From NCBI GenBank assembly GCA_000787465.1, contig JSYX01000166.1, forward strand, positions 1 through 60,912: a stretch of DNA of 60,912 nucleotides, in the 5' to 3' direction. The number at the start of each line of letters is the position of its first letter. Position 1 is the first letter of the stretch. The notes under the pieces were generated by a model. That model searched no databases. It saw nothing but the letters and a program-made list of their open reading frames with translations, and had not been told where the DNA came from. Source of the stretch: Thermomucor indicae-seudaticae (lineage: Eukaryota > Mucoromycota > Mucoromycetes > Mucorales > Lichtheimiaceae). The position numbers and the translations under genes were made by a program. Below, in pieces: positions 1-12,283 of the stretch.

Positions 1-240
1 GCGACATTCATACTTGAGAGAATGCGACATCGATTCCACTGGAGAGCGAAATTATTTTCTGGAAATAGTGTACGACAAAACCTCCGGGAGATGCGACACC
101 TGATTTGCCAGCGGCGCGAAATCTGTTTTTGGGAAGTGTGCGAAATTCACACTTGGGAGAATGCGAAATCAGTTTTCATTGGGTGGCGAATTTACTTTCT
201 GGAAAGAGTGTACTTCCTGAAGTTTTGCCGATGCAAGTCT
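1..240. repeat. Diverged ~70-bp tandem repeat at the left edge
   Basis: Three successive units begin with a form of ATGCGA(C/A)A at about 22, 91 and 161, giving a period of 69-70 bp. Each unit then carries a GCGAAAT-like block, a TTTCTGGAAA-like block and an AGTGT(A/G) block. Bases 1-21 match the unit tail seen again at 140-160, so the array probably continues leftward outside the window. Copies differ by many substitutions, so this is an old array. No reading frame runs through it convincingly. Confidence 0.75.
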
Positions 241-1414
241 CGGCAAAGAGCGCCAGTTATCCTCAAGTGCTCGGACCTGTCGTAATTACAAGATATTCTA
301 CAAAGATGTCTATAGACCCAAATCAATTTTCAGAATATGGAGAGAGAGAGGGAGCGCACGAACACGTCATCTGTCGAGTCGAGCGAATCAGCGCTTATCA
401 GGTCTGCAGCCATAAAATGAGCCATTCTAACGGTGTGTATGGTCTTCAAAGAAAGAAGAAACTGGTGACATATTAAACCCGAAAGGGAAAGCGCTTAGAG
501 TGCTAATAGGCAGGCAGAGCTCGCCCAGTACAGTGTGCCGAACACCTTACCACTTGCAAAACACAGCCTTTACTTGTAACTTGGTCTGTATCAGCATTTA
601 CTAGCCCATCATTGACCATCTTCCGTAAGGAAATATGAAACTGCAACTTCCTGGTCCCCTGATTGAAGCAAGAGGTAGGCTTATCGGTCCGTCTTAATAT
701 CATGATTCCAACCTGTTAGACTTATTGTATATTCTCCAAACCGATATGTGAAACCAGATGCTATATAGCCAACAATACCAAAATATTTTCGATAAAAGTG
801 AGGATCCAATTTTGCCAAGAATCACATGAAACAGACAAGTCGCATGAAACTTATCGCCAACATCATCAGACCATATAAAATGGACGAAAACTCGTTTTTG
901 TTCATTTGCCTTCTTTCTTTTTCTTTCTCTTCTTTTTCTTAAAGGCACTCTGCCTTTCATCGCTGCGAATGAACTCATGTAGCCATATCCGAGGCGGCAA
1001 ACTTGTCTGGACATCGTCGCACTGTCAAGATTGGAAGCTTTTTGAGTTGCATTCCTGTTGGGCGGGCGGCCCTCTTTACTACGGATGGTCGTGCGGGCCG
1101 AGTGCCACGTCATCGTCTTTAGGCGTTATTACATGGGGACACTGGCCCCGCGGTGAGCCCGAACACCGGTAACTGCATTATCCTCTGCTACCAACAAACG
1201 CACAATATTGGCTTCCATCGCGCTGTCGTCCTTTTATTTCCTTTAGCTCGGCGTTAAACGTCTTCTAATTGATTTTATCTGGAATCATTTTTCGCCTCAG
1301 GGATTACCGCCGTTTCCGCGGAATTTTCGCGACGGTGGAAATCCAACTCTGGTACATTGTAAATGTAAACGCTTAGGCAACTCTTCCTCATTGCTTCATT
1401 GTTCATAGGCAGAC
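241..1414. other. Non-coding flank, no gene seen
   Basis: Only short overlapping open frames with no recognisable protein are present. A TTTCTTTTTC-type pyrimidine run lies near 905-940. I see no gene, RNA or element here. Confidence 0.5.
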
Positions 1415-1775
1415 TTCAGTGCTATGGAAGATGCTATCTACCATTTACGTGCGCAGAGGTTCATCAATAACGGTCAAAATATTGAGTTTTACCCTGGAGA
1501 AGTCGCTCTTGCCTCGATGGAGGCCACAACTCCAGCGTCTTGGTGTGCTTAACAGACGACCGAAATGCAACACGGATGGCGTACTGCAGATCGTGAATGA
1601 CCTGGATATATTCATTCTCGAAGCATCGAAAGCATGCAAAAATAAGCTTCGACCACTATAAGGGCATGTTCGAGATACTTACGGTACTGAAAACGATAGC
1701 TGACAATTTCCATTTCGCCGACCTTGCCGACTTTCAATCAGTCAAGGTGCACTTTATTCATGCCCATGGTATGTA
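1415..1775 (+). pseudogene. Decayed fragment of a Mucorales-expanded protein family
   Basis: Coding-like sequence survives in pieces across two frames. One frame (about 1585-1650) ends in a segment reading DLDIFILEASKACKN. After a frame change near 1645 a second segment starts with FDHYKGMFEILTVLKTIAD and ends near VHFIHAHG at about 1770. Stops and the frame change break any continuous gene. From memory this resembles the C-terminal part of a lineage-expanded, uncharacterised Mucorales family with the pattern 'ILEAS ... YK ... LK.IAD'. That assignment is recollection and not a database hit. Function unknown. Confidence 0.4.
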
Positions 1776-3864
1776 AAAAACTTTTGAACTTGTTTTTCTA
1801 AACTTACTAAATGATGTACATCCTGCTCATCAGGTTAGATGGATCGTCTTTATAGGATATGAAACCCATATGTTCTGCAACTTTTCATACAGTGGGTCAG
1901 TATATCCCCTACAAATACTAATAGTCATGTCCGTCATTACATAATTAAATGCACCAATGGATGCTTAGTGGCATAGACAACATGAATTAATAATATCTGG
2001 GCCATTTCGTGGATTGCACGTGTTTTGCTCTTTTGACTATGACGATTTGTTGGAGATATGCTGACCACTGCACAAAGCTTGGAGTACATAAGAGTTCCAT
2101 CGGAGTACTTGACATTTTCATTTCCTACAGCGTGGGTAAGGGTACGCTCGTAGAGTTACACTTACGCTTAGGGGAATGTTCGATCCTACGACGCTATGAG
2201 CGCAGATACCTAGATCCTACCGCTACACACGCCATAAACGAGTAAACGAAAAGTAGGCTAACTTTGCAATAGCAGGTCCTCATAGTTAAAAATCATACAT
2301 AGTCAACATCAAACAACAAACAGCGGACTATAATGGCACTGCACAATGTGGTAGACACCATTACATGGACTATTGATAGGTACCCGTAGTCTTGTCTGAC
2401 CAGAATACAATTGTTCTATGTGCGGCCTTGGCCTTATAGTACTGCTGTCGCAAATATCAGTGACTGATGTCTACCTAAAGCCTTCACCATTGCCATTGAC
2501 AGGACTTGCTCTTGTTTTGTCTAAGGAGCGGGTTATCTTTAAGTGCAGGATTTGGACTGGGTTTTTCTTCGTAAATGTGTGAGGGTTTGCAGTTGCAGGA
2601 CACAGAAATTTGCATATCGTACGAATCAAAGTTGCGTATCAGAAGACATGGATCGTTTAGCATCCACTTAAAATAAGGAAAGGCAAACAGAAGCCTTACC
2701 TGTATGCATGAATAACGCTTTCATTACGGGCACACCATTGGCAAAGCAAGGGAAGTAAATCAATGCAAAAAGCAAATCACTTTATTAGACATGTTGCAAG
2801 CACGAGTAATGTATTAAAGCAGGAAGAAGACCTACAACAAGATACGCCAAATCTCGTCCCAAATGCTCCAGCAGAAACGAACCTGGCCCAGCTTTTCATA
2901 TAAAAATGACCATCAGTAAGCATGACCGAAGCCAAGGAATGATTACAGGGCTCCATTGTCGCAGGTATTATGTAAGACACCCACAGAGCATAATCTCTAA
3001 AAGCAAAGCCGGGATTATGCTATTACTTGGGCCCCAGTACTCGGCTTAAATGTGGTTCTCACCGCCGTAAATCATACTTTATGCTTGGCGCAAAAGGGAA
3101 TTTCTTATCATGCCGAGAAAATCTGGATAGCGCATGGTGCAAGGAAAACGCCAGTAAAAGCGTTTACAATAATGTCAATTAAGAGGTGCTCTTTAATAGG
3201 GCCTTCCAAATATACTTCTTCCAAACAAACACAAAAGCTCAGTTTCCAGATGCAGTTAATCAAACCGAGCTCATCGTTCTGATTGCGACTAAATCAAAGA
3301 TCGTAACTGTCGCACTAAACAATCGTACGAGCCATTTCCAAACACAACACAATTACGAGGGTGGAACGGTGACGTATGTTGACTTCGTGCTGCGCCTTCC
3401 TCGCTGAAGCGTATAAAAGCGATTCCGAAAATTTTTTGGGTCGAATTTTTTGTTTGATGGCAACTTCGGTGCACTTGCTCTGACTCCTACTCCCTTATCC
3501 TGCACCTCTTAAAAAAAGCAAGTAAGGCTGGGCTAATCTTGATCTTTACCATTGATGTACTCGGCCTGCATTACTGATCACCTTAACTCTTTCCTTTGCT
3601 CTGGCAGCCATTAGGTCCTGCTAGGATATGCACTTTTGATTCAACTAATGAATAGAACTCCAACTACATCCGAAACTAACAACGCCGGCAAAGAGACAAA
3701 TTCGTATCCTTTTTTTCTTTTACATTATGCACGTTTCGAAAAGAGAATGTCAGAGTTTCGAAATGTCAGATTAGGCGGATCACTATCCGCCATCGTGTCT
3801 CGAGGAGGCATACGCTATTCAATCGCCATGATATCACCTTAACCAATTGTATACTGCTTTCTAG
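1776..3864. other. Gene-poor stretch upstream of eIF4G
   Basis: No convincing protein is seen in 1776-3400. A TATAAAA box lies at 3412-3418. An open frame with an ATG at 3648 starts MNRTPTTSETNNAGKETNSY. Its low-complexity style fits an eIF4G N-terminus, so the first coding exon of the next gene may be here, followed by an intron ending at TCTAG 3864. That exon is not certain enough to join. Confidence 0.4.
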
Positions 3865-6800
3865 CTCTTCAACCAAGAATTCATCATCGCAGATCTCCCC
3901 AGTCACAAAGGGTTCACGAAACGCTTCAGTGCAACTGCCAAGAGCTCCTCCATCAGATGCTGGTTAGTTGTTGAGACGGATCCTTTATGCGCGGCCGATA
4001 GTGACGTGTGTATTATATAGCACACATTCAATTTGGGTCGATCAATCAGCCAGCAGATGTACCAGTTCAACAGTCGACAAATAAAGTCGGTGATGCTGCA
4101 CCAGTTTTGAAGTCGTCCGAGGTGACTTTCGGTAGCTTACCTGCAACTGATACAAGTACAGCGGTAAGTCGACATTCCTCATTCTTTACTTTCTTTTTCG
4201 GCTTCTACACCTTTGCTATTCTCCCGAACCTCTGATTCTCACTATGATCCGTCCAACCTTCTTCCCTATGCCTTTTCTTGGTGAACCGGTGCTGTCACCC
4301 GTTGAACCTCTGCCTTTACCGGCGGAGCATTTGCTCTTACCCATTGAACCCGCGCGTTTGCCCTTTGAACCTATGCATTTACCTATTCCACCTTTTTCCC
4401 CGGGTCCCTTTTTCGGTCCACCTATGCCTTTCCCGGACCAACTTATGTGGTCGTCGGGTGAACTTGTAACTTGGCCTGATGAACCTGTGTTGACTCCCGT
4501 CCCTATTACTCCACCATTTCCTACTTTTATGCCACCATTTCAGGCAGATGTTGCTAATCCTTCGGTGTTGGTAAACGTACAGACTCCGCCGCAAGGTTCG
4601 CCCGCGCACCACCAAAATCACCACGGCAATCGACACTATGGCGGCCACCGTCATCACTACAATCAGAACAAGCATTCTGCTCCGATGCCCGTGTCGCGAT
4701 CTCCTAATATGCCTAGCATGCAAATGGCACACAGCTGGGGCAATCCTGCTCCCGTGCACGGACAAATGCATCCGCCTTATGTAAGTGTCGCGTGGGTAAG
4801 GCGCGCGAAGGTTTATTTGGAAATTAACGCGAGGAATTGTTTTAGTTCATGCCACAGAGTTTCGACGGTCAACGCCAATTTTATCCGGCATATTCAGGCA
4901 TGCCAAACATGCCATATGGAGGAATTAGTGTCAGCCAAGGTGGGGCGCATGCTGGCACGCAGCATTATGTGACGCCTACTCGTAACAGCAAGGCCATTCG
5001 GATCATTAATCCGGAAACAATGGCTGAAGTGAAGGCTGAAACGGTCGCTTCGCTCAGTTCATCCACCACGAACAGCAACAAAAGTTCAACCAAACCCGAC
5101 GACAAAAAGGACAAGGAGCGTAAGCTGGCCGCATCCCCTTCGACTACTTCTCGGGGTATTCCTATCGTTGATCCTTCGATCAAGGAGCGTGAGGAACGTG
5201 AGAAGAGAGAACGTGAGGAAGCCGAACGAAAAGAGAAGGAGGAAGCAGAGCGCCTAGAACGCGAGAAGAAGGAACGTGAGGAGGCCGAGCGCAAAGCGAA
5301 GGAGGAGCAGGAACGCCTAGAGCGAGAGAAAAAAGAACAGGAGGAGGCTGAGCGCAAGGCAAAGGAGGAGCAAGAGCGTTTGGAGCGCGAAAAAGGCGAA
5401 CGTGAGGAAGCCGAGCGTAAGGCAAAAGAAGAAGAGGAGCGGTTACTGCGTGAGAAACAAGAACGCGAGGAGGCCGAACAAAAGGCCAAAGAAGAAGCCG
5501 AACGCTTGGAACATGAGAAGCGAGAACAGGAGGAAGCAGAGCGGTTAGTTAAAGAACAGCGTGAAAAGGAAGAGCGCGAAAAGCAGGATCGCGAAAAGGA
5601 GGATCGCGGGAAACAAGAACGAGAAAATGGAGAGCGTAAAGAAGAGGAAAGCAAGGAAGATCGAGGCGAAGAGGAGCCCAAAAAGGAAGAGCAGGAAAAG
5701 GCAGAACGCGGTACAGAGGAGCATCAAGATGACGATAACAAGTCAAAGGACGGCGATGAGAAGAAGGTCGCTCATGATAAGGAGAAGGAGCGTCAGGAGA
5801 CACGACCGTCTACTGCACCAAAGCGCACCATTGAAGATCCCAGTACGATTGAATACCCGCCTCAAGTGAAGGCACCCTATGGCACAAAGGATCCAGTGAG
5901 CGGCAAGATCCAGTATGACCCGGCTTTCCTTTTGCAGTTTGCTCCTCTTTGTCGCGAAACTACCGAAGATCTTTCCGCCTTCCAGAATATTGGAGAGGAC
6001 CAAGGTGATCGTGGCTTCCGATCAGGTATGAAGGGACGACAGTCATCAGAGCGGGGTCGTGGCCCTCGTACGCCGAGCTCCCCTATGGATATGGGCATGT
6101 TCCGACACGGCTCAAATGGACGCATGGAAATGGGCAAATTTGCTGGTGGACGTCCTATCTCGCACCGCACAGGAAGCGGTAGTCATGCTTTGCCTGCTGC
6201 GGGTGGTGGACCAGGCTCTCCCGGTGGTATGCAGCGCGAAGGTTCTCATGGAGGTCGGAGCAGAAGCGGTCGTGGCGGCAAGGGTCGCCATCCTCCCAAG
6301 GAACAAGAGAAACAGGAAAAACAAGAGAAGCAGGGCGGTCCTACTATTCCTCCTGAACAAGTTGCGCCTCTGGAAAAAAGCGAGAATCGATGGGTTCCTT
6401 TGGCTCTTCGGAAACAACGTGAAGCCGAACAGAGTGAGAATGGTCTTCCATCCGACGAGATCATTATTCGTAAGGTCAAGTCTTTGCTAAACAAACTGAC
6501 TTTGGAGAAGTTCGACTCCATTTCGGATCAGATCTGGGATTATGCAAAGATTTCCGAGAAGGAAGAAGATGGTCGTGCCCTCAGAATCGTTATCCAGCTT
6601 ACATTTGAGAAGGCTTGTGATGAACCACCATTCGCAGTTATGTGGGCTCAGCTTTGCCGCAAGATGTATGACAGCATTACGGACGATATCAAGGATGTAA
6701 ATATCAAGGACAACAATGGCAACCCTGTTTGTGGTGTCAATCTATTCCGGAAATACCTGCTTAATCGGTGCCAGAATGACTTTGAACGCGGCTGGAAGAC

Positions 6801-7801
6801 ACAGATACCAAAGGTGGACCAATCCAATCCTGACATGATGACAGACGAGTACTACGCGGCCGTGAAAGCCAAACGACAGGGTCTTGGTCTTGTTGTCTTC
6901 ATTGGTGAATTATTCAAACGGCAAATGTTGACTGATCGTATTATGATTCAATGCTTGACTCGGTTATGCGCCGATCCAAAGAATGTGGAAGACGAAGAAA
7001 CCGAAACAATGTGTAAACTGCTTACCACTATCGGCAAGGATCTGGATTCAAGTAATCGACGAACTAAAGAGTGGCTTGACGTCTATTTCGAACGAATGAA
7101 GGAGATGATGGAAAGCTCGACCCTCAGCTCACGAGTCAAGTTTATGATCATGGTAAGTAAGAAGCTTCTTGATGGAATTTGCGTGATGCTAACAATAATC
7201 TTGTTGCAAGGATGTATTTGATTTACGGAAGAACCGCTGGGTCAGCCGCCGCCAACAACAGCCTGCACCAACCACCATTGCAGAAGTACATGAACAAGTA
7301 AGTCCTGGTACGGGTGGCGATGGTCTTTATACAATATTGCTAACAAATGACTGTATGTAGGCACAAAAACAAAAACAAGAAGAGGCAATGAAACGCACAT
7401 CAAGTTCCCGGGGCAGTCTTCCTCGCGTTGCTACATCATCAACGACTCCTTCCACTCAATCCACCTCCGCCGCGACAAGCAACGGTTGGAATACAGTCGG
7501 CTCCGGTAGCCCAGGCAGCAGCTCCAAGGCTGGACGAGGAAACGACCTCGCCAATTTCGGTAAAACAGATCGGTCAAAAGCTCGCAGTGGTGTTCTTGGG
7601 CCTTCAGGTAGCCCATTTGCAAGCCTGAATCGGGGGTCTGCAAAGGGCGATAAAAAGGGCAGCTCATCAGACGGTTCATCAAGTCCTTCCGCAACATCAA
7701 ACATGTTCAGGTAAGCCTTTCGAGTAACATTTGATTAAAGCAACTCAAACTGACGGTGTTTTCGTTCACGTAGTGCCCTTGGTGGTGATGGCGGAGAGTA
7801 G
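3865..7801 (+). CDS. eIF4G: Translation initiation factor eIF4G
   Basis: This is the scaffold of cytoplasmic eIF4F, which bridges the cap-binding protein eIF4E, the helicase eIF4A, poly(A)-binding protein and eIF3. The N-terminal exons carry SSTKNSSSQ, FGSINQ and FGS repeats typical of fungal eIF4G. They are followed by a proline-rich exon (from about 4244) and a His/Asn-rich stretch. A long charged REREEAERK-type coiled segment spans about 5180-5800. The MIF4G domain (HEAT repeats that bind eIF4A) begins near 6450 (DEIIIRKVKSLLNKLTLEKF) and runs through 7154 into the next exon. The C-terminus is Ser/Gly-rich and ends MFSALGGDGGE. Introns inferred: 4163-~4240, 4780-4846, 7155-~7211, one near 7297-7361, and 7711-7773. 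The 5' start is unresolved, possibly the ATG at 3648. The long antisense open frame over the charged repeat is a shadow. Confidence 0.93.
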
Positions 7802-8027
7802 TAATTGCGCCATTTTTTCCTGCATCCTCAAACATACTTAAATGCATAGTAAATAAAATCAGTAATGTACGTTTCCCTCAAAAGAGGGATTAAAGTAAAA
7901 TCACGTTCAATTGAAGGTGACGATACTTTTCGAAACTTTATAAACTTCAACGCAGCATAGTTTCATTGTCAATAAACAATTCATGTCTTGCTGTACGATT
8001 GCCAACATGCAAGCTAACATCTTGTTG

Positions 8028-9167
8028 TTACTGTGGCGGGGGAGGTCTACCATACATGCCTGGGCCGCCCTGAGGAGGATAACCCGGAGGGGGCTAGATG
8101 ATAGATATTCCGTTATCATAACGATGCTCACTGACATTTGAATTGCCCACGGATCACTTACCATGCCAGGCCGGAAGTTTGGCGGAGGTGTTCCGGGAGC
8201 ACCTGGTGGCGGAGGAGGTCTGAAGCCCGGCGGAGGGGGCCTGAAGTTTTGTGGAGGCATTCCTGGAGGCGGCCGGAAACCCGGTGGAGGCTAAAGCAAG
8301 GAAATAAAATCAACAAGAAATGCTCAACCTTAGTATTCATAGGGAAAATGCTTACTGCTTGGCCTGGCGGAGGCGGCATGGGTGGACGACCGTAAGCCAC
8401 GGGTGGCGCCTGAATACCAGGTCTAGGTTGCATCATCTGCCACAAAACGACCACAAGTCAGCTCATTATGTTCACGGCAAGCGCACAACATCAAACTTAC
8501 TTGTGGGGAAGGACCACCAACGCCACGTACGGGCCCAGATAAGCCGACCATCGGTGCGCCAGGAGGCGGAACAGCCGGCATACCGCGACCGGCAGGCTAT
8601 TATTATTATTATTAGCCACGATGGTTTTCTTTGCATCGTCATCGGTTTTCGATATTTTACCCTTCCTATGCCTGAACCAGGTGGCAGTACCGGTGCCCTC
8701 GATCGTGCTTCTTCGGCTTTTGGAGGTGGAGGTCCGTCGATACTCATGCTCACAATCGTTTCGCCACGCAAGATCACCAGTCCCAGCGTTCGTTTCTGCT
8801 CCAGTTCATCTTGATTGGCCTTTTTGTTCTTTGGCTTAATTTTGCGAAACTCTTCGCAATCGGCGAGCACGAGATTCATGTGTTTGTCGAACGCCAGCAT
8901 TTGGCCCGTCAATATACGCGAATCCGACAGCGTGATCCGCAGCCGGTAGTTGATTATACTCGTCATCTTTGAGCCCTTCGACTATACACAGAAAGAGAGA
9001 GAGAGAGAGCACATAGTTAGTATGCATTCTCGTAACCAAGCGAATCGTTTTCCGGGAAAGATTGGCGTATGTGTTCAATCATTCTACCGCGCGTGCCGTC
9101 ATCTAACTCCACCCGTAATGGAAGCGTTCATTCATCCCAATAAAAAAAGGAAAAGGACGCCTACCAT
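8028..9167 (-). CDS. SMB1: Small nuclear ribonucleoprotein SmB/B'
   Basis: This is a core Sm-ring protein of U1, U2, U4 and U5 snRNPs, acting in nuclear pre-mRNA splicing. The Sm fold is clear: [20 protein letters not shown], then [19 protein letters not shown] (Sm1), then [18 protein letters not shown] (Sm2). The family hallmark [10 protein letters not shown] follows. The C-terminal tail is built of proline-rich PPPGFRPPP and PPGYPPQGG repeats, as in SmB/SmN, which bind WW and SMN-type domains. Several introns interrupt the tail. The start is chosen at an ATG (9165-9167) directly followed by a GTAGGC donor; splicing to 8981 gives [13 protein letters not shown], matching the short basic lead of fungal SmB. 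The alternative is the in-exon ATG ending at 8966. It shares a ~250-bp divergent promoter with the next gene. Confidence 0.93.
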
Positions 9168-9345
9168 GGTCGCAAGTTATTTGTGGATCCCTTGCAAGGA
9201 ATCACTTGGGGACAAAAGGAGAAAAGGACAAGGATCGATCAAGAAAAGATGCAAGTTTCGGAGCACACTTCCCTCAAAAGGGTGCGGCGGATTCGTACTA
9301 GGCGTCTTGTTCCAGTGAGCTCGAGTGGCTTGGAAGTGACGTCAA

Positions 9346-9365
9346 ATCATGTATAAAGGGAGGTT
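9346..9365 (+). promoter_or_regulatory. TATA box for the mitoribosomal S8 gene
   Basis: The sequence TGTATAAAGGG lies about 60 bp upstream of the ATG at 9414, in the short region shared with the divergent SmB gene. Confidence 0.5.
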
Positions 9366-9413
9366 GAGGACGGAGCCCATCGAAGAGATCGTAGAAGACG
9401 ACGATAATAAAGA

Positions 9414-9875
9414 ATGCCTCGAGTACACGATCTTTGTGCGCGCATTCAGAATGGCTTCCGGTCACGACTGCAGGCGATCGCGGTCCCGGAAACAAAAATG
9501 AATCTTGCCATTGCCAACATTTTATACCGAGAAGGTTTCCTTTCCTCCGTTACACGCGGCAACCACCTGGGCCCAGACACCGAATATACCCCCACCACGA
9601 ACGAAAACATCGCGACACGTCGTCTGTGGCTTACATTAAAGTACAAGGACAATGCGCCGGCATTAACGAGCTTGTCCGTGGTCAGCAAACCATCAAAGAA
9701 AGTGACCTTCAATGTCAATGAAATGAAGAGCATAGCGAGCGGTCGACGAGCCAAGTTTATCAAACCATTACAGCCGGGTGAAATCGCCATTATGAACACG
9801 AACCAGGGCGTGCTCGAATTGCAGGAAGCCATCAAGAAGAATGTCGGCGGTGAGATTCTGTGTCGAGCGTCGTAA
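9414..9875 (+). CDS. mrps8: Mitochondrial small-subunit ribosomal protein uS8m
   Basis: This single-exon gene encodes 153 residues. The N-terminal MPRVHDLCARIQNGFRSRL and the block IANILYREGFLSSVTRG follow the uS8 pattern 'D.l.rIrNa...I..iL..eGfi'. The middle block WLTLKYKD and the C-terminal GEIAIMNTNQGVLE / EAIKKNVGGEILC match the uS8 C-terminal domain that contacts 16S-type rRNA. The gene's expected partner is the mitochondrial 37S subunit. Length fits fungal MRPS8. An AATAAAG polyadenylation-like signal follows at about 9907. It is divergent from SmB and convergent with the mL38 gene. Confidence 0.9.
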   Translation: MPRVHDLCARIQNGFRSRLQAIAVPETKMNLAIANILYREGFLSSVTRGNHLGPDTEYTPTTNENIATRRLWLTLKYKDNAPALTSLSVVSKPSKKVTFNVNEMKSIASGRRAKFIKPLQPGEIAIMNTNQGVLELQEAIKKNVGGEILCRAS

Positions 9876-10616
9876 ATCAATCTGTATAGAAAATGCCATC
9901 TGTAGTAATAAAGAAGAGCAGCGGTTTGTACAGCATTGTCTCTTGAACTCTATGAAATGTACGCCAAATCATCAGTCAGTATGACCCACACAGAAACGTT
10001 CTTAAACCTCGACTGTCCATAATGCCGGTTTCTATTGATTGGTTGATTGCCTTTGGAATTCAGGAACACCTTTGCCATGACTGTAAACGTTACCGTAAGC
10101 TTTCGCGGGAATGGTTGAAAAAGCAGGATACAGGAGCTCTAGGGCAGAAAGTGCGGTGACAACTACAGTGCGTGCTCTGCAAGGTTGCCCAACACCTCCG
10201 CTTATCGTCCAACTGTAAGCGGCTCATGGCAATCTCAGAAGTACGTTGTCTCCCTAAAATAACGACTGCTTGCTCGCGGGAAAAAAAAGCGGTACTTGTG
10301 TCATCTAAAAGAACGTTCTTCCCCAGGCCCGCTACCAATGTGTGCCAATAACAGTTTCCAGTTAGAAACAATCGCGTATGTTCTGTACCGGAAAGGGCCA
10401 TACAAGTTCATCGTCCCTTTTCCGACTGTTTCCAAAATGCGGCACACTCCAGTCTATCCCGACAGCAAAAAACACTGCGGGTCTGCGTAGATACTCTTAA
10501 AGTCCGGACCGTAGAAAATGCGCGTTTTTGTTTGCCACCTTTTGTTTGTGTTGATTGTTGCATACTCTTTCCATTCAAAACGAGCGCTTTGCTTCGGAGG
10601 AGGAACAAGACTTTCA
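9876..10616. other. Intergenic region between convergent genes
   Basis: This lies between the 3' ends of two mitoribosomal protein genes. Short open frames are present on both strands but none has recognisable features. An AATAAAG signal for the upstream gene is at its left end. Confidence 0.5.
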
Positions 10617-12133
10617 TTAATACAAGAATTTATTGTTGTTGTTGTTTTCCTGCAAGGTAAGAATCGTAGCTGTATCGTTTACTGGGTTTTCCATAAACAG
10701 GTTCATGCGTTTCTGTAATGTAGAATATCTCGTGTGAATTACCCGTGTTCTTTCAACTAGCTTATTAAAGAACAACAACTTACTCAAGATGTCCTTGTAG
10801 ATCATGCTAACTGTCTCATCCCAGACTTCACGGAAGAATGAGACACCGCGTACTTGTAAGCTATGTGTTTCTGCTAGCTTCTTGACATCAAAGCCTTCCC
10901 GTTTATCTACATGTATATCTACTTTGTCTTGACCTTGATTCGGTTGCTCATAGAGTATGATTGTATAACGGTGGTACTTGGTACCCTTTTGCGGATGCGG
11001 CGGAACGTAGTCCAGCTTGGTTTCGCCCCCCGTTACAAGCGTTTGTGTAGTTGACAAAGGTACATTGGTTCTATTGCGTATACCACCAAAGACACATTAA
11101 AAACGGATTCAGCCAATTGCCAGATGGTATAACTTACATTAACCAATGGCAGTACTGTTGATATGTCCTGTTTGCCACGTCCGGTGAATCTACTTTCTTG
11201 TGAGAGATCCTAGATTTGTATCACGTTTTTCTCTTTCACTTTACCAGGATCCACCAACACGAGAGTGTAGAGCCGAGTATCCGTATGAAAATTGGTTATA
11301 TTCACTTGCGGTGCCTGAAGGCTCTGGATGAAACCAAGACACATCTCTCAGTTTCTGCTACCCAATTCATAAAATTTTTTTTACTTTCATTACCTGCTCT
11401 GGTTTGATGAATATGCCAGGTTCAATAGGTCCATCCGAACCCGGTACCCGTACTTCTACATCCACCACAGGCAGTGTATCTGGCGGCACCAAATCTGGAA
11501 TAACGTTCATTTGCGTAATTCGTTCCATCAGCTTTGCGCGAGGTTCCTTTTCGAATTGTTTCTGGCGCAAGTATCGATAAACGGGTCTTGTCATATCGAC
11601 TAGATATTCCTCGGCTTTTAGATGTCACAACGAAAATAATCTCTGTGTCTCTTTTTTTCCTCACCCTGACCGAGTGCGAAATTGCGTCGAATCTCTGGTA
11701 GGTTAAGCTCAGACTTGACTTGACAATCATATCGTATAGCTTCCAAAGCTCGAAGCTGAGCTGACTGATTTGGTGAGGGTTCGGCTAAGAAGGAAAAACA
11801 GAAAGAATAGACTATAAACAGACTTGCAGACGTTTGACGTTGGTTGCTCATTGATGGTTGTACCTTTTGAGACCCGAGCAATTTCTTTCTCAACACGTTC
11901 CAACATTGCTAAACGTTCTTTTCTGTCGAGTTCAATGAGTTTCAAAGCCTCTTCGTAAGCTGGGTGTGGAGCCGCTTGTGCGGACGCGTGGCGGACAGGC
12001 GCATGCTATGAGGAACGAAAGCGGAATGTCAATCATGGCAGTAAATGCATAAGTTGGTCTTTTGTCTTACTCTGACGGCCGAGACACGCATGGCATGACG
12101 TGCCACAAATCGCTTCGTCCACGCACCAAACAT
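10617..12133 (-). CDS. mrpl38: Mitochondrial large-subunit ribosomal protein mL38 (PEBP-fold)
   Basis: The start at 12133 opens MFGAWTKRFVARHAMR, an Arg-rich, acid-free mitochondrial targeting sequence. Following exons give EEALKLIELDRKERLAMLER, then a block containing RPVYRYLRQKQFEKEPRAK and MERITQMNVIPDLVPP. These are typical of the mL38/yeast Mrpl35 N-terminal region. The final exon carries the phosphatidylethanolamine-binding-like fold (LDYVPPHPQKGTKYHRY, then GVSFFREVWDETVS), which in this family is structural and not enzymatic. Several introns are visible. A last intron from a GTAAGT after KDIL to a TTACAG would give a tail starting KRMNLFMENP; without it the frame also stays open to 10617. 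The same subunit's partner gene uS8m lies just downstream in convergent orientation, but that is the small subunit. Confidence 0.88.
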
Positions 12134-12283
12134 TGCGTAATTTTTGTTTGCTCGAGATTAAAGGGGTCCCAGTTTTCTAGACTTCTTTTTTTGTTTGTGG
12201 AGACTGAAAATGGTAAAAACATTTGGGACTGTCAACTTCAGTTCAGTGGCGCTTTCGGGCAACTTGATCCGGCCAGAATCTTC

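Noticed and set aside
4965..5681. Long antisense open frame rich in Ser/Arg opposite the eIF4G charged repeat
   Set aside because: It is the mirror of the repetitive GAG/GAA-rich coding sequence; composition explains its length.
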